From assembly GCF_014851675.1 (NCBI RefSeq), contig NZ_JACVAE010000001.1:2948571-3012570 (forward strand): a DNA stretch of 64,000 bases. Reading direction: 5' to 3'. Positions 16,095-25,924 of the stretch are shown here, piece after piece. Both the position numbers and the translations under genes were made by a program. The first letter of the stretch is position 1. Each line of letters begins with the position of its first letter. Source of the stretch: Rhizobium sp. ARZ01. GTDB taxonomy: Bacteria; Pseudomonadota; Alphaproteobacteria; Rhizobiales; Rhizobiaceae. The notes beneath the pieces were generated by a model. The model was not told where the DNA came from, searched no databases, and saw only the letters and a list, made by a program, of their open reading frames with translations.

Positions 16095-18773
16095 TCAGCC
16101 TGTCGCCGCGACCTCGGGGTTGGCCGTCGACTGCTCGCGAAAGACCGCGGCACGGGACAGCGACGAGTTCTTCACCGAACGATCGCACCACGCCAGGAAC
16201 TCGGAGAAGGAGGATGACCAGGAGCGATGGGCAGCCGTCCTGATGCAGCCCTCCATGAGCGGAGCGAGCCTGTCGCGACCACGCGCGACCTCATCGATGA
16301 TCCGCGCCATTTCCCTCACCACCTGGGGATCGGAAGCCGCATTGATGAGTATGCCGTCCTCGCCATCCGTAATGAGTTCATCGACGGCACCGACCGCAGT
16401 GGCAATGGGTACGCAGCCGAGCTGCTGCGCCTCCGCGATCATCAGCGGCGCGCCCTCCCAGCGCGATGGCATGACGAGAACATCAGCCCAGCCCAGCGCC
16501 TTGATCAGATCCTTGCTGGCGAAAACAGGCGGCCGCACGTCGACCCCGAGGTCCTTCAATCGATCGCTCCAGGAGACGCTGGAATCGGCGAGGATCTCCC
16601 CTCCGATGGCGCGGGCGTCGAAAGGCACATCGGAGGCGCGCAGTTCCGCAAGCGTCGCGGCCAGCCGGTCGATACCTTTCTGCTGGTCGAGCCGCCCCAT
16701 GTAGAGAAGCCGCAACCGATCGTCCCTGCGTTCGATCCGCCTGATCGCCAGTACCTCCGCCAGCGCCTTCGGGGGCACCGAAAAGCTCGCACCGTTTGCC
16801 ACGGCGAAGACTTTTTCGTGCGGGACGCCGTAGCTGTGCAGATAGATCTTGAGTTGTTCCGAGCAGGTCAGGAACGCGTCGTAGCAATGCTCATGGGCAA
16901 TCGCGGCGAAGGGCTGACCGGCGGGCCGCTTGAAGGCCGTGTTGTCAACGACGTGAAGATAGCACGCGGTGCGCGTACCTTCGGAACGCAGCCGCGCAAT
17001 CAGGGGATGGACAGCCATGACATGGTTGTTGATGACCAGGTCGAAGCCGGAAAGCTGTCCTTTCAGCGCCTCCCAATCGACGGCATGTCCGTCGGTGATA
17101 AAGTCCTGCCCGAGGAACGAACCCGACCCTCCCCAGGCGGGAATGCCCGCATCCCAAAAATGGATGTAGTCGAAGCTCGCATCGAACTCGTCGATCACGT
17201 CCATTCGGGAGCTTCCGAGAACGAAGAGATGGGTCTCGTAACCCTCTGCCTTCAGCTCCCGCGCGGCGGCATAGACGACCTTCTCGGCACCGCCAAACGA
17301 GGCGTTCGGGACGAGCAATGCCACGGTCCGCTTGCCCTCGCCGTGCCCGAGCGGCAGGACCGGAGAGCCGCCGATTTCCTTGCGCAATGCCTTATGCAGC
17401 TCGGCGTAGGGCACGAGTCGTGCCGGGCGCCAGGTCCACCGCCTGCCGGCCGTGCTGCGCAGCGGGCTCGAGGCGATCGCGTTGACGCAATTGACTATCA
17501 CCTGCTGAGGCGTAATGAGGGAACGTCGCGGCAGGCTTCTCGGGAAGGGAAAACGCACTTTGAGGGCGGTCAAGGTCGGCCACACCTGCTGGCTGCCGAT
17601 CGAAGCGAACCAGTCCAGCGCGTTGTTATGGATCACATCCTGGACCAGCCGGGTCGGAAGGAAGATGAGATCGGCAGGACCAACGTTCTGCCCGCCCGCC
17701 CCATGATCGATCGGCTCGATCTTCCGCTGGGCGGCATCGTTGGCGAGTTGGACGAAGACGACGTTGCTGTTCTCGCTGAGGCGTTCCAGATGGGCAAGCA
17801 CGTTGGGCAGCATGCGCGAACGCCGGAGCAAGTCGAGCGCAGCACCGCTTCCCGCGACGAGGAACGGCGGGAAATGCACGTTGTCGGGCTCGCCGATATT
17901 GGCCCAGAACGCCGGAATGATGTCGTCGAGCCGCAGCATCGTCGGCGGCTTGGTGGGATCGGAGAAGAAGGAGATTGCCCCATCTTCGGTTCGCGCAAAC
18001 AGGTAACGCGGGCAGTCTTCGTGCTCGAAATCCACGAGCATCGGGCGCTGGAACAAAGGCGCGTGGCGCTTGCGCAGGAAGCTCACCGAGGTGGCACGGT
18101 CGCGGTTGGCCTCCTTGAAGCGGCTCTCCGCCCTGAGCCGGTATTCGAAGGCGGTGTCGTGGCAGGGCGTGCCGACGAAACCGTGCTCGATGCAGGACAG
18201 CCAGAACTCCCAATCCTCGAAACCATTCTGCCTGTCGTCATTGAAACGGGCGCCGGCCTTGAAAACGTCGATCGATATCATCGATCCGGTGTCGCAGATA
18301 TTGTCGGTGACGCAGTGGACCAGCCGTGAATAGCGGTTGCCGTAGTGGGCGCGCCAGCTCACCGAAAACGTGTCGATGTTCGTGTAGACCCAACCGCAGC
18401 CACTGGAGCGGAGCTCACCATAGAGCGTTTCTATCGTCCCAGGCAGGACGCGGTTGTCGGCATCGAGGAAATAGACAGCACGCGACTCGGGAAAATGCTC
18501 CAGGATGAATTCGATCGCGCGATTGCGGGCGCCGCCCGGGCCTGCGTTCTGTCCAAACACGACATGGACGGAAGGATGGGCTGCGGCGCAGAGCAGCAGC
18601 TGATCGAACGTCTCGTGCCGCGGATCGCCGTCGACGGAGACGACGATGACCACCCTGCAGGTCCGAAGGTTCGAGGCCAGGGCCGACTCGATCGCCTCAA
18701 GCGCGAGTGCCGCGTGGCCGTAGAGAGGCATGGCCACGGCAATCAGGTCAGGGAGTTCCCTGTCACCGGACAT
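16095..18773 (-). CDS. wgaB: Two-domain glycosyltransferase, GT2 plus GT4 (WgaB, former ExpA23)
   Basis: An 892-residue fusion of two glycosyltransferases. Residues 9-250 form a GT-A fold GT2 domain: LIAVAMPLYGHAALALEAIE, GPGGARNRAIEF and the DXD-type YFLDADNRVL at residues 101-110. A linker of unknown function spans about 260-475. From about residue 480 a GT-B fold GT4 domain begins (RTVALLVPNASFGGAEKVV), with LLYMGRLDQQKGIDRLA and the donor-binding MPSRWEGAPLMIAEAQQLG near residue 767. Two linkages could thus be made by one polypeptide, which suits an alternating glucose-galactose polymer. It overlaps wgaA by 11 bases. S. meliloti ExpA2/ExpA3 were later joined as ExpA23, the same layout. 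Confidence 0.93.
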   Translation of the reverse strand: MSGDRELPDLIAVAMPLYGHAALALEAIESALASNLRTCRVVIVVSVDGDPRHETFDQLLLCAAAHPSVHVVFGQNAGPGGARNRAIEFILEHFPESRAVYFLDADNRVLPGTIETLYGELRSSGCGWVYTNIDTFSVSWRAHYGNRYSRLVHCVTDNICDTGSMISIDVFKAGARFNDDRQNGFEDWEFWLSCIEHGFVGTPCHDTAFEYRLRAESRFKEANRDRATSVSFLRKRHAPLFQRPMLVDFEHEDCPRYLFARTEDGAISFFSDPTKPPTMLRLDDIIPAFWANIGEPDNVHFPPFLVAGSGAALDLLRRSRMLPNVLAHLERLSENSNVVFVQLANDAAQRKIEPIDHGAGGQNVGPADLIFLPTRLVQDVIHNNALDWFASIGSQQVWPTLTALKVRFPFPRSLPRRSLITPQQVIVNCVNAIASSPLRSTAGRRWTWRPARLVPYAELHKALRKEIGGSPVLPLGHGEGKRTVALLVPNASFGGAEKVVYAAARELKAEGYETHLFVLGSSRMDVIDEFDASFDYIHFWDAGIPAWGGSGSFLGQDFITDGHAVDWEALKGQLSGFDLVINNHVMAVHPLIARLRSEGTRTACYLHVVDNTAFKRPAGQPFAAIAHEHCYDAFLTCSEQLKIYLHSYGVPHEKVFAVANGASFSVPPKALAEVLAIRRIERRDDRLRLLYMGRLDQQKGIDRLAATLAELRASDVPFDARAIGGEILADSSVSWSDRLKDLGVDVRPPVFASKDLIKALGWADVLVMPSRWEGAPLMIAEAQQLGCVPIATAVGAVDELITDGEDGILINAASDPQVVREMARIIDEVARGRDRLAPLMEGCIRTAAHRSWSSSFSEFLAWCDRSVKNSSLSRAAVFREQSTANPEVAATG

Positions 18774-20244
18774 CGGCGGCCTCCGTCGATTGCTTGACCA
18801 GCCTGAAACCCGAAACCTTCAGCCAGGAGAAATCGACCGAATCCGTGACCGCGCGGCTGAGAATCATCAGGTCCATCGGGCCACGTACCGGCTCGTCCAG
18901 TTGGATGTTGATGTTGACGGCCTGCTTGGAACTGACTTCGCGCCATCCGCTGAAGTATGCCGACGGCTTGGCCGCGCCTTTTCGCGCAAGTTCGGCCACC
19001 TCGGAACGCGCATTCGAATTGGCCGGGGCGAGCAGGAAACTCACCGCCGCGGGCCGACCTTCCGGGTGATCGATAACGGCGCTCGCCGAAAAGGATATCG
19101 TTCCGGGTTCGACCGCTCGGCTGATCGCACCGGCGGATATGCCACTCGGCAATGGATGGCAGACGATTGCATGTTCATGCTCGAGGAAGCGTACCGTCTG
19201 GAACTCCGGCACGATCGGAGTGACCGAAACGTCTGCGATCTGGCTCAACGTTTCGACTGCCAGACGATAGTCGACGATGAACTGACCCTCGAGCAGATTA
19301 CTTGGCGCAATCATATTGGGCGCACTTGCAGGCTTGACCCCTGGCAGCCCGGTGAACACCCGGAACGCCAGCGGGCGCAGGTCGAGATCCGGATGCGGAA
19401 CCTCCGAACGCGCCGAATACCGTTCGCCGGCGATCGGATAGCCGAGCGAAAGGCCAACAGTTTCAGGGCCGCTTGCGGAAATCCGCAGCCGAAGGGTCCG
19501 CGCCGCCCCGCCGCACGCCCGTGGCAGCGAGAAGAAATTCCAGTTCGGCACGAGTTGCGCGTAGGGCACAACCCACTCTGCAACCCCTTCCCCGCTTTCA
19601 AGATAGCTCAATGCAACGACGAGCTCCCCAGTCGCCTTCGGCACCGAATGCAGGTGCAGCGCCAGTCCTGCCACACCCAGGCTCGATACCGGCAGCAGTT
19701 GCTCGACGAAGGCGTTGGCAAGCAGTTGCCCTATCCCCTCGTCCTTCGGATCGGCATAGGGATCGTGCGAGAATACCTCGGAAACAGGTTCCCAGTTTCG
19801 CGCCTGGAACGCATCTTCGAGAGCTCGGTAGTTTTCCAACAGCGTTTCGCGTTCGCGGCGCAAAATCGCAAGCTCCGAGGTGATCGAGGCCGTGTATCGA
19901 GCGAGCCGGCCAACGCCACCCTCCGTCAGCGCCCGCAGAAGCGCAAAACTGTCCGACTTGGCGGCGGCATCGAGTCGCTGGACGGGAACCGCGGGCACCG
20001 TTCCCAGTGCCCCAAGCAGCGCCGAGCGCTCCCGCAGATCCGCCTCCCCCTCATCGGAAAAGGCCACAGCGATCAATGGAAAGGCATTCTGCAACGTAGC
20101 CGGAAGACGGCCATTCGTCTCGTGATAGACGATCAGATGCTCGATATCGCTTCCCTCGAAGCATGACCGATCCCGGTCCGATGCCGCGATCAGCCTCCTC
20201 GTCGCCAGTCGCTGCCCAATGCTGGTAGACGTCAACTCTTGCAC
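18763..20244 (-). CDS. wgaA: DUF6212-like protein of the EPS II cluster (WgaA)
   Basis: A 493-residue protein with no catalytic motif I recognise. Its layout (an N-terminal alpha/beta part with HLIVYHETNGRLPATLQ, a helical stretch ITSELAILRRERETLLENY near residues 130-150, then beta-rich segments to the end) resembles proteins labelled DUF6212 found beside glycosyltransferases in rhizobia. There is no signal peptide or membrane span. The GTG at 20244 is chosen because AGAGG lies six bases before it; the nearby ATG is in another frame. It is the first gene of the wga operon, in the position of S. meliloti expA1. A structural or polymer-binding role is only a guess. Confidence 0.75.
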   Translation of the reverse strand: MQELTSTSIGQRLATRRLIAASDRDRSCFEGSDIEHLIVYHETNGRLPATLQNAFPLIAVAFSDEGEADLRERSALLGALGTVPAVPVQRLDAAAKSDSFALLRALTEGGVGRLARYTASITSELAILRRERETLLENYRALEDAFQARNWEPVSEVFSHDPYADPKDEGIGQLLANAFVEQLLPVSSLGVAGLALHLHSVPKATGELVVALSYLESGEGVAEWVVPYAQLVPNWNFFSLPRACGGAARTLRLRISASGPETVGLSLGYPIAGERYSARSEVPHPDLDLRPLAFRVFTGLPGVKPASAPNMIAPSNLLEGQFIVDYRLAVETLSQIADVSVTPIVPEFQTVRFLEHEHAIVCHPLPSGISAGAISRAVEPGTISFSASAVIDHPEGRPAAVSFLLAPANSNARSEVAELARKGAAKPSAYFSGWREVSSKQAVNINIQLDEPVRGPMDLMILSRAVTDSVDFSWLKVSGFRLVKQSTEAADVR

Positions 20245-20433
20245 GCATCGCCTCTGAAGAAATATTCCATAATCACACTCAAAGACGCTGGATAATCAGT
20301 AGTTTACTCAATTCATCAGGCGTCATCAGCAAGACCGTAGCAACGAATCTCGCGGCGCACAATAATAAAAATCAATTCAGATCAAGCAAAAATCTTCATA
20401 AATACTTACAAAATCAAAGTATTATTACTGAAT
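20245..20433 (-). promoter_or_regulatory. wga operon upstream region with AT-rich inverted repeat
   Basis: This AT-rich gap precedes wgaA and should hold the wga promoter. A perfect inverted repeat AATACTT-N9-AAGTATT lies at 20401-20423, just past the wgcA stop, so it may be an operator or a weak terminator for wgcA. A TGAAG half-site resembling half of the CTTCAA-N3-TTGAAG palindrome lies at 20255-20259. No -35/-10 pair is clear. Confidence 0.4.
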
Positions 20434-21675
20434 TCACTTCGGAACGCGACGAAGGAGCTTCTTTTCCGTCAGTTTTTCAAGAATGCCCTGCTGTCGATCG
20501 ATGCATTCCGCCAATCGGAAACGTCGCTGGACTGTCCGGCGCGCCGCAGCACGCAGCCCGAGGTAGCGTTCCGGGTACGTTAGGGCGCCGATGATTGCCT
20601 CAGCGAGCGCGTCAGTGTCGAAAAATGGCACCAGCAAACCATTCCGCCCTGTGCGGATGACTTCTTGAACCGGCGCGGTGTCTGATCCGATGACCAGCGC
20701 TCCGCATGCCATGGCCTCCAACACCGACCAGGACAAAACGAACGGATAGGTAAGGTAAAGGTGCGCCGCCGAGATCTGGAAAAGCTGCCGCAAGACCGAA
20801 TGCGGCACCACGCCGGGAAAGACGATATTCTCCTGCGGTGTATCCAGCGACGCAAGAAGGTGGTCCTTCCACGCCCCTCCGCCGGGCGGTGGCACGCCAT
20901 AGCTTGTGCCATCGCCGCCGACAAAGATGAACAGCGCATCGGGACGCTGTCGCACAACCTTGGCGGCAGCCTCCAAAACCTGTGGAAATCCGCGATACGG
21001 CTCCAGGTCGCGCGCGACGAACGTCACAACCGGCGGGCCACCAGCCGTGAGCACCCGCCCGTCCGGAAGCCTGACCGAAGCGGTCGGGTCCGGCCGAAAC
21101 CGCAGCGTGTCGATGCCCTCGTGACACACCGAAATGCGCCCTCGGGCGTCAACCGGGTAGAGACTTCTCTGCCAATGGGTGGGGCTGATGCCGCCCTCAA
21201 TGGCCTCGAGGGACAGAAGTTGAGCGATGTTGCGCAGCCGCAGCCTCTTGCGCGTCTCCAGACCAGGCTGATCGTCGGGGCAGAACCCAATGTCCGCCCC
21301 TTCCGATCGGTAGAAGAACTCGCAATATCCTAGTGCGGGCACCTGCGGCAGCACGTCCTTTATGAACATCATGCTGCCCCAGCCGATATGGCCGACGACA
21401 ATGTCAGGTACCAGCCCCTGGCGTGCCATGACGTCGAACGTCTCGGCGACGCGATGGCCAATTCGCGCGTGGTGATCGGGAATACCCATGTAGCGGGCCA
21501 TGTGCGGAGTTGTGCGCGGGTCCGCTTCCGCTCGATGTCGAACGACCCGAACGGAGGGAATTTTCTGGTCGATTGTTTCGGTGATGAGGCTGACCTCATT
21601 GCCCGCCTGCGCAAGCCGGGCCGCCAAGGCAGCGAACTGGCCGAAGCCCCGTCGGTGAACAAACGCCACGTGCAT
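20434..21675 (-). CDS. wgcA: Glycosyltransferase family 4 (WgcA/ExpC position)
   Basis: A 413-residue GT-B glycosyltransferase. The N-terminus MHVAFVHRRGFGQFAALAA and VPDIVVGHIGWGSMMFIKD form the acceptor half. VTFVARDLEPYRGFPQVLEAA near residue 228, VPHSVLRQLFQISAAHLYLT and the donor-binding LSWSVLEAMACGALVIGSDTAPVQEVI mark the C-terminal half of a GT4-type enzyme. It should add one sugar to the galactoglucan repeat in the cytoplasm. It lies 44 bases downstream of wggR on the same strand, so cotranscription with the regulator is likely. The symbol rests on order next to wggR; the sugar is unknown. Confidence 0.88.
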   Translation of the reverse strand: MHVAFVHRRGFGQFAALAARLAQAGNEVSLITETIDQKIPSVRVVRHRAEADPRTTPHMARYMGIPDHHARIGHRVAETFDVMARQGLVPDIVVGHIGWGSMMFIKDVLPQVPALGYCEFFYRSEGADIGFCPDDQPGLETRKRLRLRNIAQLLSLEAIEGGISPTHWQRSLYPVDARGRISVCHEGIDTLRFRPDPTASVRLPDGRVLTAGGPPVVTFVARDLEPYRGFPQVLEAAAKVVRQRPDALFIFVGGDGTSYGVPPPGGGAWKDHLLASLDTPQENIVFPGVVPHSVLRQLFQISAAHLYLTYPFVLSWSVLEAMACGALVIGSDTAPVQEVIRTGRNGLLVPFFDTDALAEAIIGALTYPERYLGLRAAARRTVQRRFRLAECIDRQQGILEKLTEKKLLRRVPK

Positions 21676-21719
21676 CGCGTCTAGCCCGCTACTGCCACAC
21701 CCACGGCATCGCTCACCAC

Positions 21720-22295
21720 TCAGACGCCGTACCGTGAAGCGCTGCCCCAGGCCAGTTCCAGTTGGTGCAGCGTCTGGAAGGCTGTCTCAAGCATGCGCTG
21801 CTCCTGGTCGCCACGATTGACCGCGCGCTCATAGATCATCGCTGCGTCGCGGAGATTTGCCCTCAGTTGCCGGCCCTTCTCCGTCAACTTGATGCGTGCG
21901 GATCGCTTGTCGCGCTGGGAGGCTACACGATCAATGTAGTCGCCGTCGGCAAGCTGCTTCAGATAGTAGGAAACGTTGGAGCCAACGTAGTGCCCACGAT
22001 CCAGAAGCTCGGCGACCGAGAGTTCCGAATCGCCGATTGCCAGCAGGACCATCGCTTGCGCCGGCCCGATATCATCAACGCGAAGCTTGGTCAGCTCGGC
22101 TCGAACCAGACCGGAAAACCGCCGGCTTGCCCGCTCCATGAGGCGAGCGAGCTCGAAATACGTAATCTGCCGATGGTCGCCAAACTCGGCATTCTGAGGA
22201 TGCTCGGGGGCGATTTGAGCGACCTGGCCATTACCCTGTATATTCGGAACGTCTTTAAGTTCTCCGGACAGTTTGAGCACAATTTCTTCTTTCAT
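21720..22295 (-). CDS. wggR: MarR-family regulator of EPS II (WggR/ExpG)
   Basis: A 191-residue MarR-type winged-helix regulator. The core runs from about residue 45 (ITYFELARLMERASRRFSGLVRAEL) through the recognition region LSVAELLDRGHYVGSNVSYYLKQLADGDYI to the wing SQRDKRSARIKLTEKGRQL. The long N-terminal extension (about 40 residues before the core) fits WggR of S. meliloti, an activator of galactoglucan genes. The ATG at 22295 follows GGAG by six bases; a TTG four codons earlier is less likely. The gene diverges from wgdA, and a near-perfect palindrome lies about 23 bases upstream of its start, so autoregulation is likely. Confidence 0.92.
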   Translation of the reverse strand: MKEEIVLKLSGELKDVPNIQGNGQVAQIAPEHPQNAEFGDHRQITYFELARLMERASRRFSGLVRAELTKLRVDDIGPAQAMVLLAIGDSELSVAELLDRGHYVGSNVSYYLKQLADGDYIDRVASQRDKRSARIKLTEKGRQLRANLRDAAMIYERAVNRGDQEQRMLETAFQTLHQLELAWGSASRYGV

Positions 22296-22317
22296 CCCAT
22301 TCTCCAATTCGGAAAAC

Positions 22318-22336
22318 TACTTCAAAAATTGAAGTA
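22318..22336. promoter_or_regulatory. Candidate WggR operator, palindrome in wggR-wgdA gap
   Basis: TACTTCAA-AAA-TTGAAGTA is a perfect inverted repeat with eight-base arms, followed by ATTTT. MarR-family dimers usually bind such 16-20 base palindromes. It lies 23 bases before the wggR ATG and 83 bases before the chosen wgdA start. Nearly the same sequence recurs at 37419-37437. That WggR binds it is inference. Confidence 0.7.
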
Positions 22337-22418
22337 ATTTTCAAACATGCCCATTCCCCCCAATGAACCCGAGCTTGCACAACTCATCCATTCTGTGCCA
22401 GATTGGAAGGGCAATACT

Positions 22419-24251
22419 ATGTACCCGTCCAATTATAAGCCATCCTGTCCTCCGACAGATGGATATAGAGTTAACTCCAGGCAAATCGCCATGCGTGATA
22501 CTGTTCAAAATGAGACAAGAAGCAAGCGTCAAATTTGGGGAGGAGCAAAGGAAAGCAACTCTGGATTGCTAATTCTGCAAGCCAAGCGTGTATTCTTGTT
22601 CGGCCTGCTATATGCGGCAGCGCTGAGCGTGTGCTTGAATTCACTACAACTCACGATGCCGCTGTTCATGCTGCAAGTTCACGACAGGGTGCTTAACAGT
22701 CAGAGCATGGACACGCTTGTTATGCTGACCATCCTGGCGATTGGCGCCCTTGTCGTGTTCGGCGTCCTGGAGTTCATCCGCGCCCTCTCCTTCCAAGCCA
22801 TGGGTGGCGCGGTCGTACGCCAGTTGAACATGCCGGTCCTGGCCGCCGCCGTTCAGGCCTCGGTCGACCAGGGCCTGTCGCGCGCGACGCAGTCGCTTCG
22901 AGATGTGGCAGAATTGCGAAGCTTTCTGACCTCGCCTGCGGTGAGCGCACCGCTCGATGCCGCCTGGTCACCGATCTTCCTGGGCGCACTTTTCCTACTG
23001 CACCCGCTTTTCGGCCTCGTCGGCGCTGTCTCCGTGGCACTGCTTCTTTGCGGCGGCCTGGTTACCGACATGCTGACACGTCAACTTACCAAGGAAGCGA
23101 ACCAGACCAATATCGAGGCCGTGTCCAAGATTGGCGCCTCGCTGCGTCATGCCGAGGCCATCGAGGCCATGGGCATGCTGCCCGCCCTGGCGAATCGTTG
23201 GCGCGCCTTGCAACTGCAAGCCCTTGGCGCCTTTGAAACGAGCGGGAGTAGGAGCAAAGCGATGACGTCCATCACCCGCAGCCTGCGCTATTCCATCCAG
23301 ATCGTCACCCTGGCGGTCGGAGCGTTTCTGGTGCTGGAGCAGGAAATCACCCCCGGCGCGATGATGGCTTCGAGTATTCTCGTCGGACGGCTCCTGATAC
23401 CCTTCGATTCGATCATCGACAATTGGCGGCAGTGGGTGCTGGCGATCGCCGGCTGGCGCCGGCTGGAGGCCACCCTCAAGGCGAATCTCGCGATCCGCCA
23501 GACGATGCCCACGCCGCATTCGTCGGGCGACATGGTAGTGGACAAGCTGGTCTACGCGGCACCGGGGCTGGATGTGCCGATCATCAAGGGCATCTCCTTC
23601 GCGCTCTCCCCCGGCGAGGTGCTCGGCGTGATCGGCCCTTCCGCAGCCGGCAAGTCGACACTCGCGCGCCTGCTGGTCGGGATCTTGCGACCCACATCCG
23701 GTGGCGTCTTCCTGGACGGCAACAACACCTATCTCTGGGAGCGCAGTTCGTTCGGCCAGGTGGTCGGATACCTCCCGCAATCAGTCTCACTTCTGGAAGG
23801 AACGATCCGTGAAAACATTGCTAGGATGGCAGACAGCGACCCTTACAAGGTGCTGGAGGCGGCGCGCCTGGCCGACGTCCATGACATGATCGGACGCCTG
23901 CCGCTCGGCTATGACACACCGGTCGGCGATGGGCATCTCACCCTTTCCGGGGGGCAGCGGCAGCGCATTGCACTGGCGCGCTGCCTCTACGACCGTCCAC
24001 GCCTCATCGTGCTCGACGAACCGAATGCAAACCTCGATTCGCTTGGCGAACGGGCTCTCATCCGCGCGATCCAGCATGCGCGCGATGATGGTGCCATGGT
24101 CATCATAATCGCGCATCGGCCCGCGATCATGCAGGTCGCCGACAAGCTGCTCGTGCTGGAAAACGGCCGCATCACGCAATTCGGACCGCGCACGGACGTC
24201 GTTACGGCCACAATTCCGGGCGAACCGCGCCGCGAGGTGACCGCAATATGA
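22419..24251 (+). CDS. wgdA: Type I secretion ABC transporter (WgdA/ExpD1)
   Basis: A 610-residue inner-membrane exporter of the PrtD/HlyB type with fused membrane and ATPase domains. Membrane spans include FGLLYAAALSVCLNSLQL and TILAIGALVVFGVLEFI, with the family-typical PLFMLQVHDRVL between the first two. The nucleotide-binding domain has Walker A GPSAAGKST (about residue 406), signature LSGGQRQR (about 508) and Walker B LIVLDEPNANLD (about 528). It should export the RTX protein WgeA and possibly polymer. The ATG at 22419 has GGAAGGG seven bases ahead; the Met at 22491 would remove 24 poorly conserved residues and is a real alternative. It overlaps wgdB as ATGA. Confidence 0.93.
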   Translation: MYPSNYKPSCPPTDGYRVNSRQIAMRDTVQNETRSKRQIWGGAKESNSGLLILQAKRVFLFGLLYAAALSVCLNSLQLTMPLFMLQVHDRVLNSQSMDTLVMLTILAIGALVVFGVLEFIRALSFQAMGGAVVRQLNMPVLAAAVQASVDQGLSRATQSLRDVAELRSFLTSPAVSAPLDAAWSPIFLGALFLLHPLFGLVGAVSVALLLCGGLVTDMLTRQLTKEANQTNIEAVSKIGASLRHAEAIEAMGMLPALANRWRALQLQALGAFETSGSRSKAMTSITRSLRYSIQIVTLAVGAFLVLEQEITPGAMMASSILVGRLLIPFDSIIDNWRQWVLAIAGWRRLEATLKANLAIRQTMPTPHSSGDMVVDKLVYAAPGLDVPIIKGISFALSPGEVLGVIGPSAAGKSTLARLLVGILRPTSGGVFLDGNNTYLWERSSFGQVVGYLPQSVSLLEGTIRENIARMADSDPYKVLEAARLADVHDMIGRLPLGYDTPVGDGHLTLSGGQRQRIALARCLYDRPRLIVLDEPNANLDSLGERALIRAIQHARDDGAMVIIIAHRPAIMQVADKLLVLENGRITQFGPRTDVVTATIPGEPRREVTAI

Positions 24252-25648
24252 CAGAGATGAAGCACCTCGCAGTCCGCACCGACCTTTCTGAGCACCGCTC
24301 GCTGCAACATCAATCTGTGTCGCGGGACGTCGCCCCCTCACATTTTCAGCGCGGGGAAAGCGAACTCCGCTCACCGCTCCGCCGCCTTGTCATTGCGGGG
24401 CTTGCAACGATCCTGGTGTCCTTCGGCGGATTTTTTGCCTGGGCGTTTTCGACCGAGCTCAGCAGTGCGACGGTCGCCAACGGCACCGTCATCGTCGATT
24501 CAAAACGCAAGACCGTAAGCCACTTCGAAGGCGGCGTGATGAGTCGCCTGCTCGTTCAGGAGGGCGACAAGGTTTCCGCGGGACAGCCCCTGATCGAGTT
24601 GGAGGACACACGAGCCCGGTCCAATCTGCAGTCGCTCCAAAGCCGACGCACAGGCTTGATCGCAAAACTCGCCCGACTGAAGGCCGAGCAGGCAGACACG
24701 CCGCAGATCAGTTTTCCGCACGAATTCGCCGAGGCTCGGGACGTCACGATGGACGACGCCGTCAAGGCTGAGACAATGTTTTTTGAGAAGCGGCGAGAGG
24801 CGAAGGACGGGCGGATAGAGGTCCAGAAAAAGACCATCGAGGAGTATTTCGAACAGGCGAAGTCGCTCCACATCCAAATTCAGGCGACCGACCAGCAAAT
24901 CGATCTCGTCAACGAGCAGCGGACGGCAATCGCAACGCTGGTCAAGAAAGGCGTCGCACCGCGCACGCAGCTCATCGATATCGACGCCAAGCTGAGCGAG
25001 CTTGCCAGGACGCGGGGCGAGCTTGCCGGCGACAAGGCCCGGGCGGAAAAAGCAGAGGCAGGCGCCCAGCTTGCCCTGACCGGCATCGAAAGCGAATTTC
25101 AATCGACAATCGCCGGTGAAATAACAACGGCGCGCGTCGAACTCGCGGATGTCGAAGAGCAGATCACCGCCTCAAAGGACGTGCTGCGGCGCCTCGAAAT
25201 CCGCTCCCCGCAGGCTGGCATCATCAGCGACATCTGGTTGCGCACCCCTGGCAGCGCGGTCACGCCCGGCCAGCCATTGCTCGAAATCGTTCCGGAAAAC
25301 GAGCCGCTCCTGATCGAGATGCGCGTCAATCCTCGCGATATCGACAGCATCGCCGTCGGCTCAGAGACACAAATTAGGCTGACCGCATACAATCAGCGCT
25401 CCCGACTGCCGCTCGAAGGCGCTATCACCTATGTCGCCGCGGACCAGTCGGTTGATGAAAAGTCGAACGCTGCCTTCTTCATCGCACGCGCCAAGATCGA
25501 CGCGAAATCGCTCGCGGCAAACGCCGACGTGCGCCTCTATCCCGGCATGCCCGCGGAGGTGCTGATCATTCACAAGTCACGCCTTGCAATCGACTACCTC
25601 ACCTCTCCGGTTGTCGAGAGCTTCAACCGCGCCTTCAGAGAAGATTAA
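24248..25648 (+). CDS. wgdB: Type I secretion membrane-fusion protein, HlyD family (WgdB/ExpD2)
   Basis: A 466-residue periplasmic adaptor that links the WgdA exporter to an outer-membrane TolC-type channel. One membrane span lies at about residues 48-68 (IAGLATILVSFGGFFAWAF). VSHFEGGVMSRLLVQEGDKVSAGQPLIELED is the first half of the lipoyl-like domain (residues 95-120 approx.). A long coiled-coil hairpin follows (about 130-300), then the second lipoyl half LRRLEIRSPQAGIISDIWLRT and the beta-barrel end with the HlyD-family block YPGMPAEVLI. No outer-membrane channel gene is in the window; a chromosomal TolC is presumably used. It starts inside the wgdA stop. Confidence 0.95.
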   Translation: MTEMKHLAVRTDLSEHRSLQHQSVSRDVAPSHFQRGESELRSPLRRLVIAGLATILVSFGGFFAWAFSTELSSATVANGTVIVDSKRKTVSHFEGGVMSRLLVQEGDKVSAGQPLIELEDTRARSNLQSLQSRRTGLIAKLARLKAEQADTPQISFPHEFAEARDVTMDDAVKAETMFFEKRREAKDGRIEVQKKTIEEYFEQAKSLHIQIQATDQQIDLVNEQRTAIATLVKKGVAPRTQLIDIDAKLSELARTRGELAGDKARAEKAEAGAQLALTGIESEFQSTIAGEITTARVELADVEEQITASKDVLRRLEIRSPQAGIISDIWLRTPGSAVTPGQPLLEIVPENEPLLIEMRVNPRDIDSIAVGSETQIRLTAYNQRSRLPLEGAITYVAADQSVDEKSNAAFFIARAKIDAKSLAANADVRLYPGMPAEVLIIHKSRLAIDYLTSPVVESFNRAFRED

Positions 25649-25924
25649 TATTATCGAGCGCGAGCTAAACACAATATCAGTGCAAGATAATACGATTTTT
25701 GAAGTTATTTCTTTGGAAGATAAGTATATTTTACTTGATCTGACTACGTAATACAAAAATGACACATACAAACAGCGCGCCAACGGGAATATTTTTTCCA
25801 AAATTGAACATTTATGCTCCACTACATACTTGCCTTGTCTTTTTTTGCAGTGCACATTCCCCGCGCGCAATCGTTGCAATCCCGCGCCGATCGCGCGCGC
25901 ATGTAACCTGTAGAGGAGAGGCAG
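25649..25924 (+). promoter_or_regulatory. wgeA upstream region
   Basis: This 276-base AT-rich gap separates wgdB from wgeA and likely carries a separate wge promoter, as in S. meliloti. A half-site TTTTTGAAGTTATTT at about 25696-25710 resembles the right arm and flank of the wggR-wgdA palindrome, but the left arm is poorly kept. No terminator or clear -35/-10 pair is visible. Confidence 0.4.

Noticed and set aside
16227-18329. A 700-codon open frame on the plus strand opposite wgaB
   Set aside because: It lies entirely across the two-domain glycosyltransferase, has no domain likeness or ribosome site, and reflects high GC codon bias.
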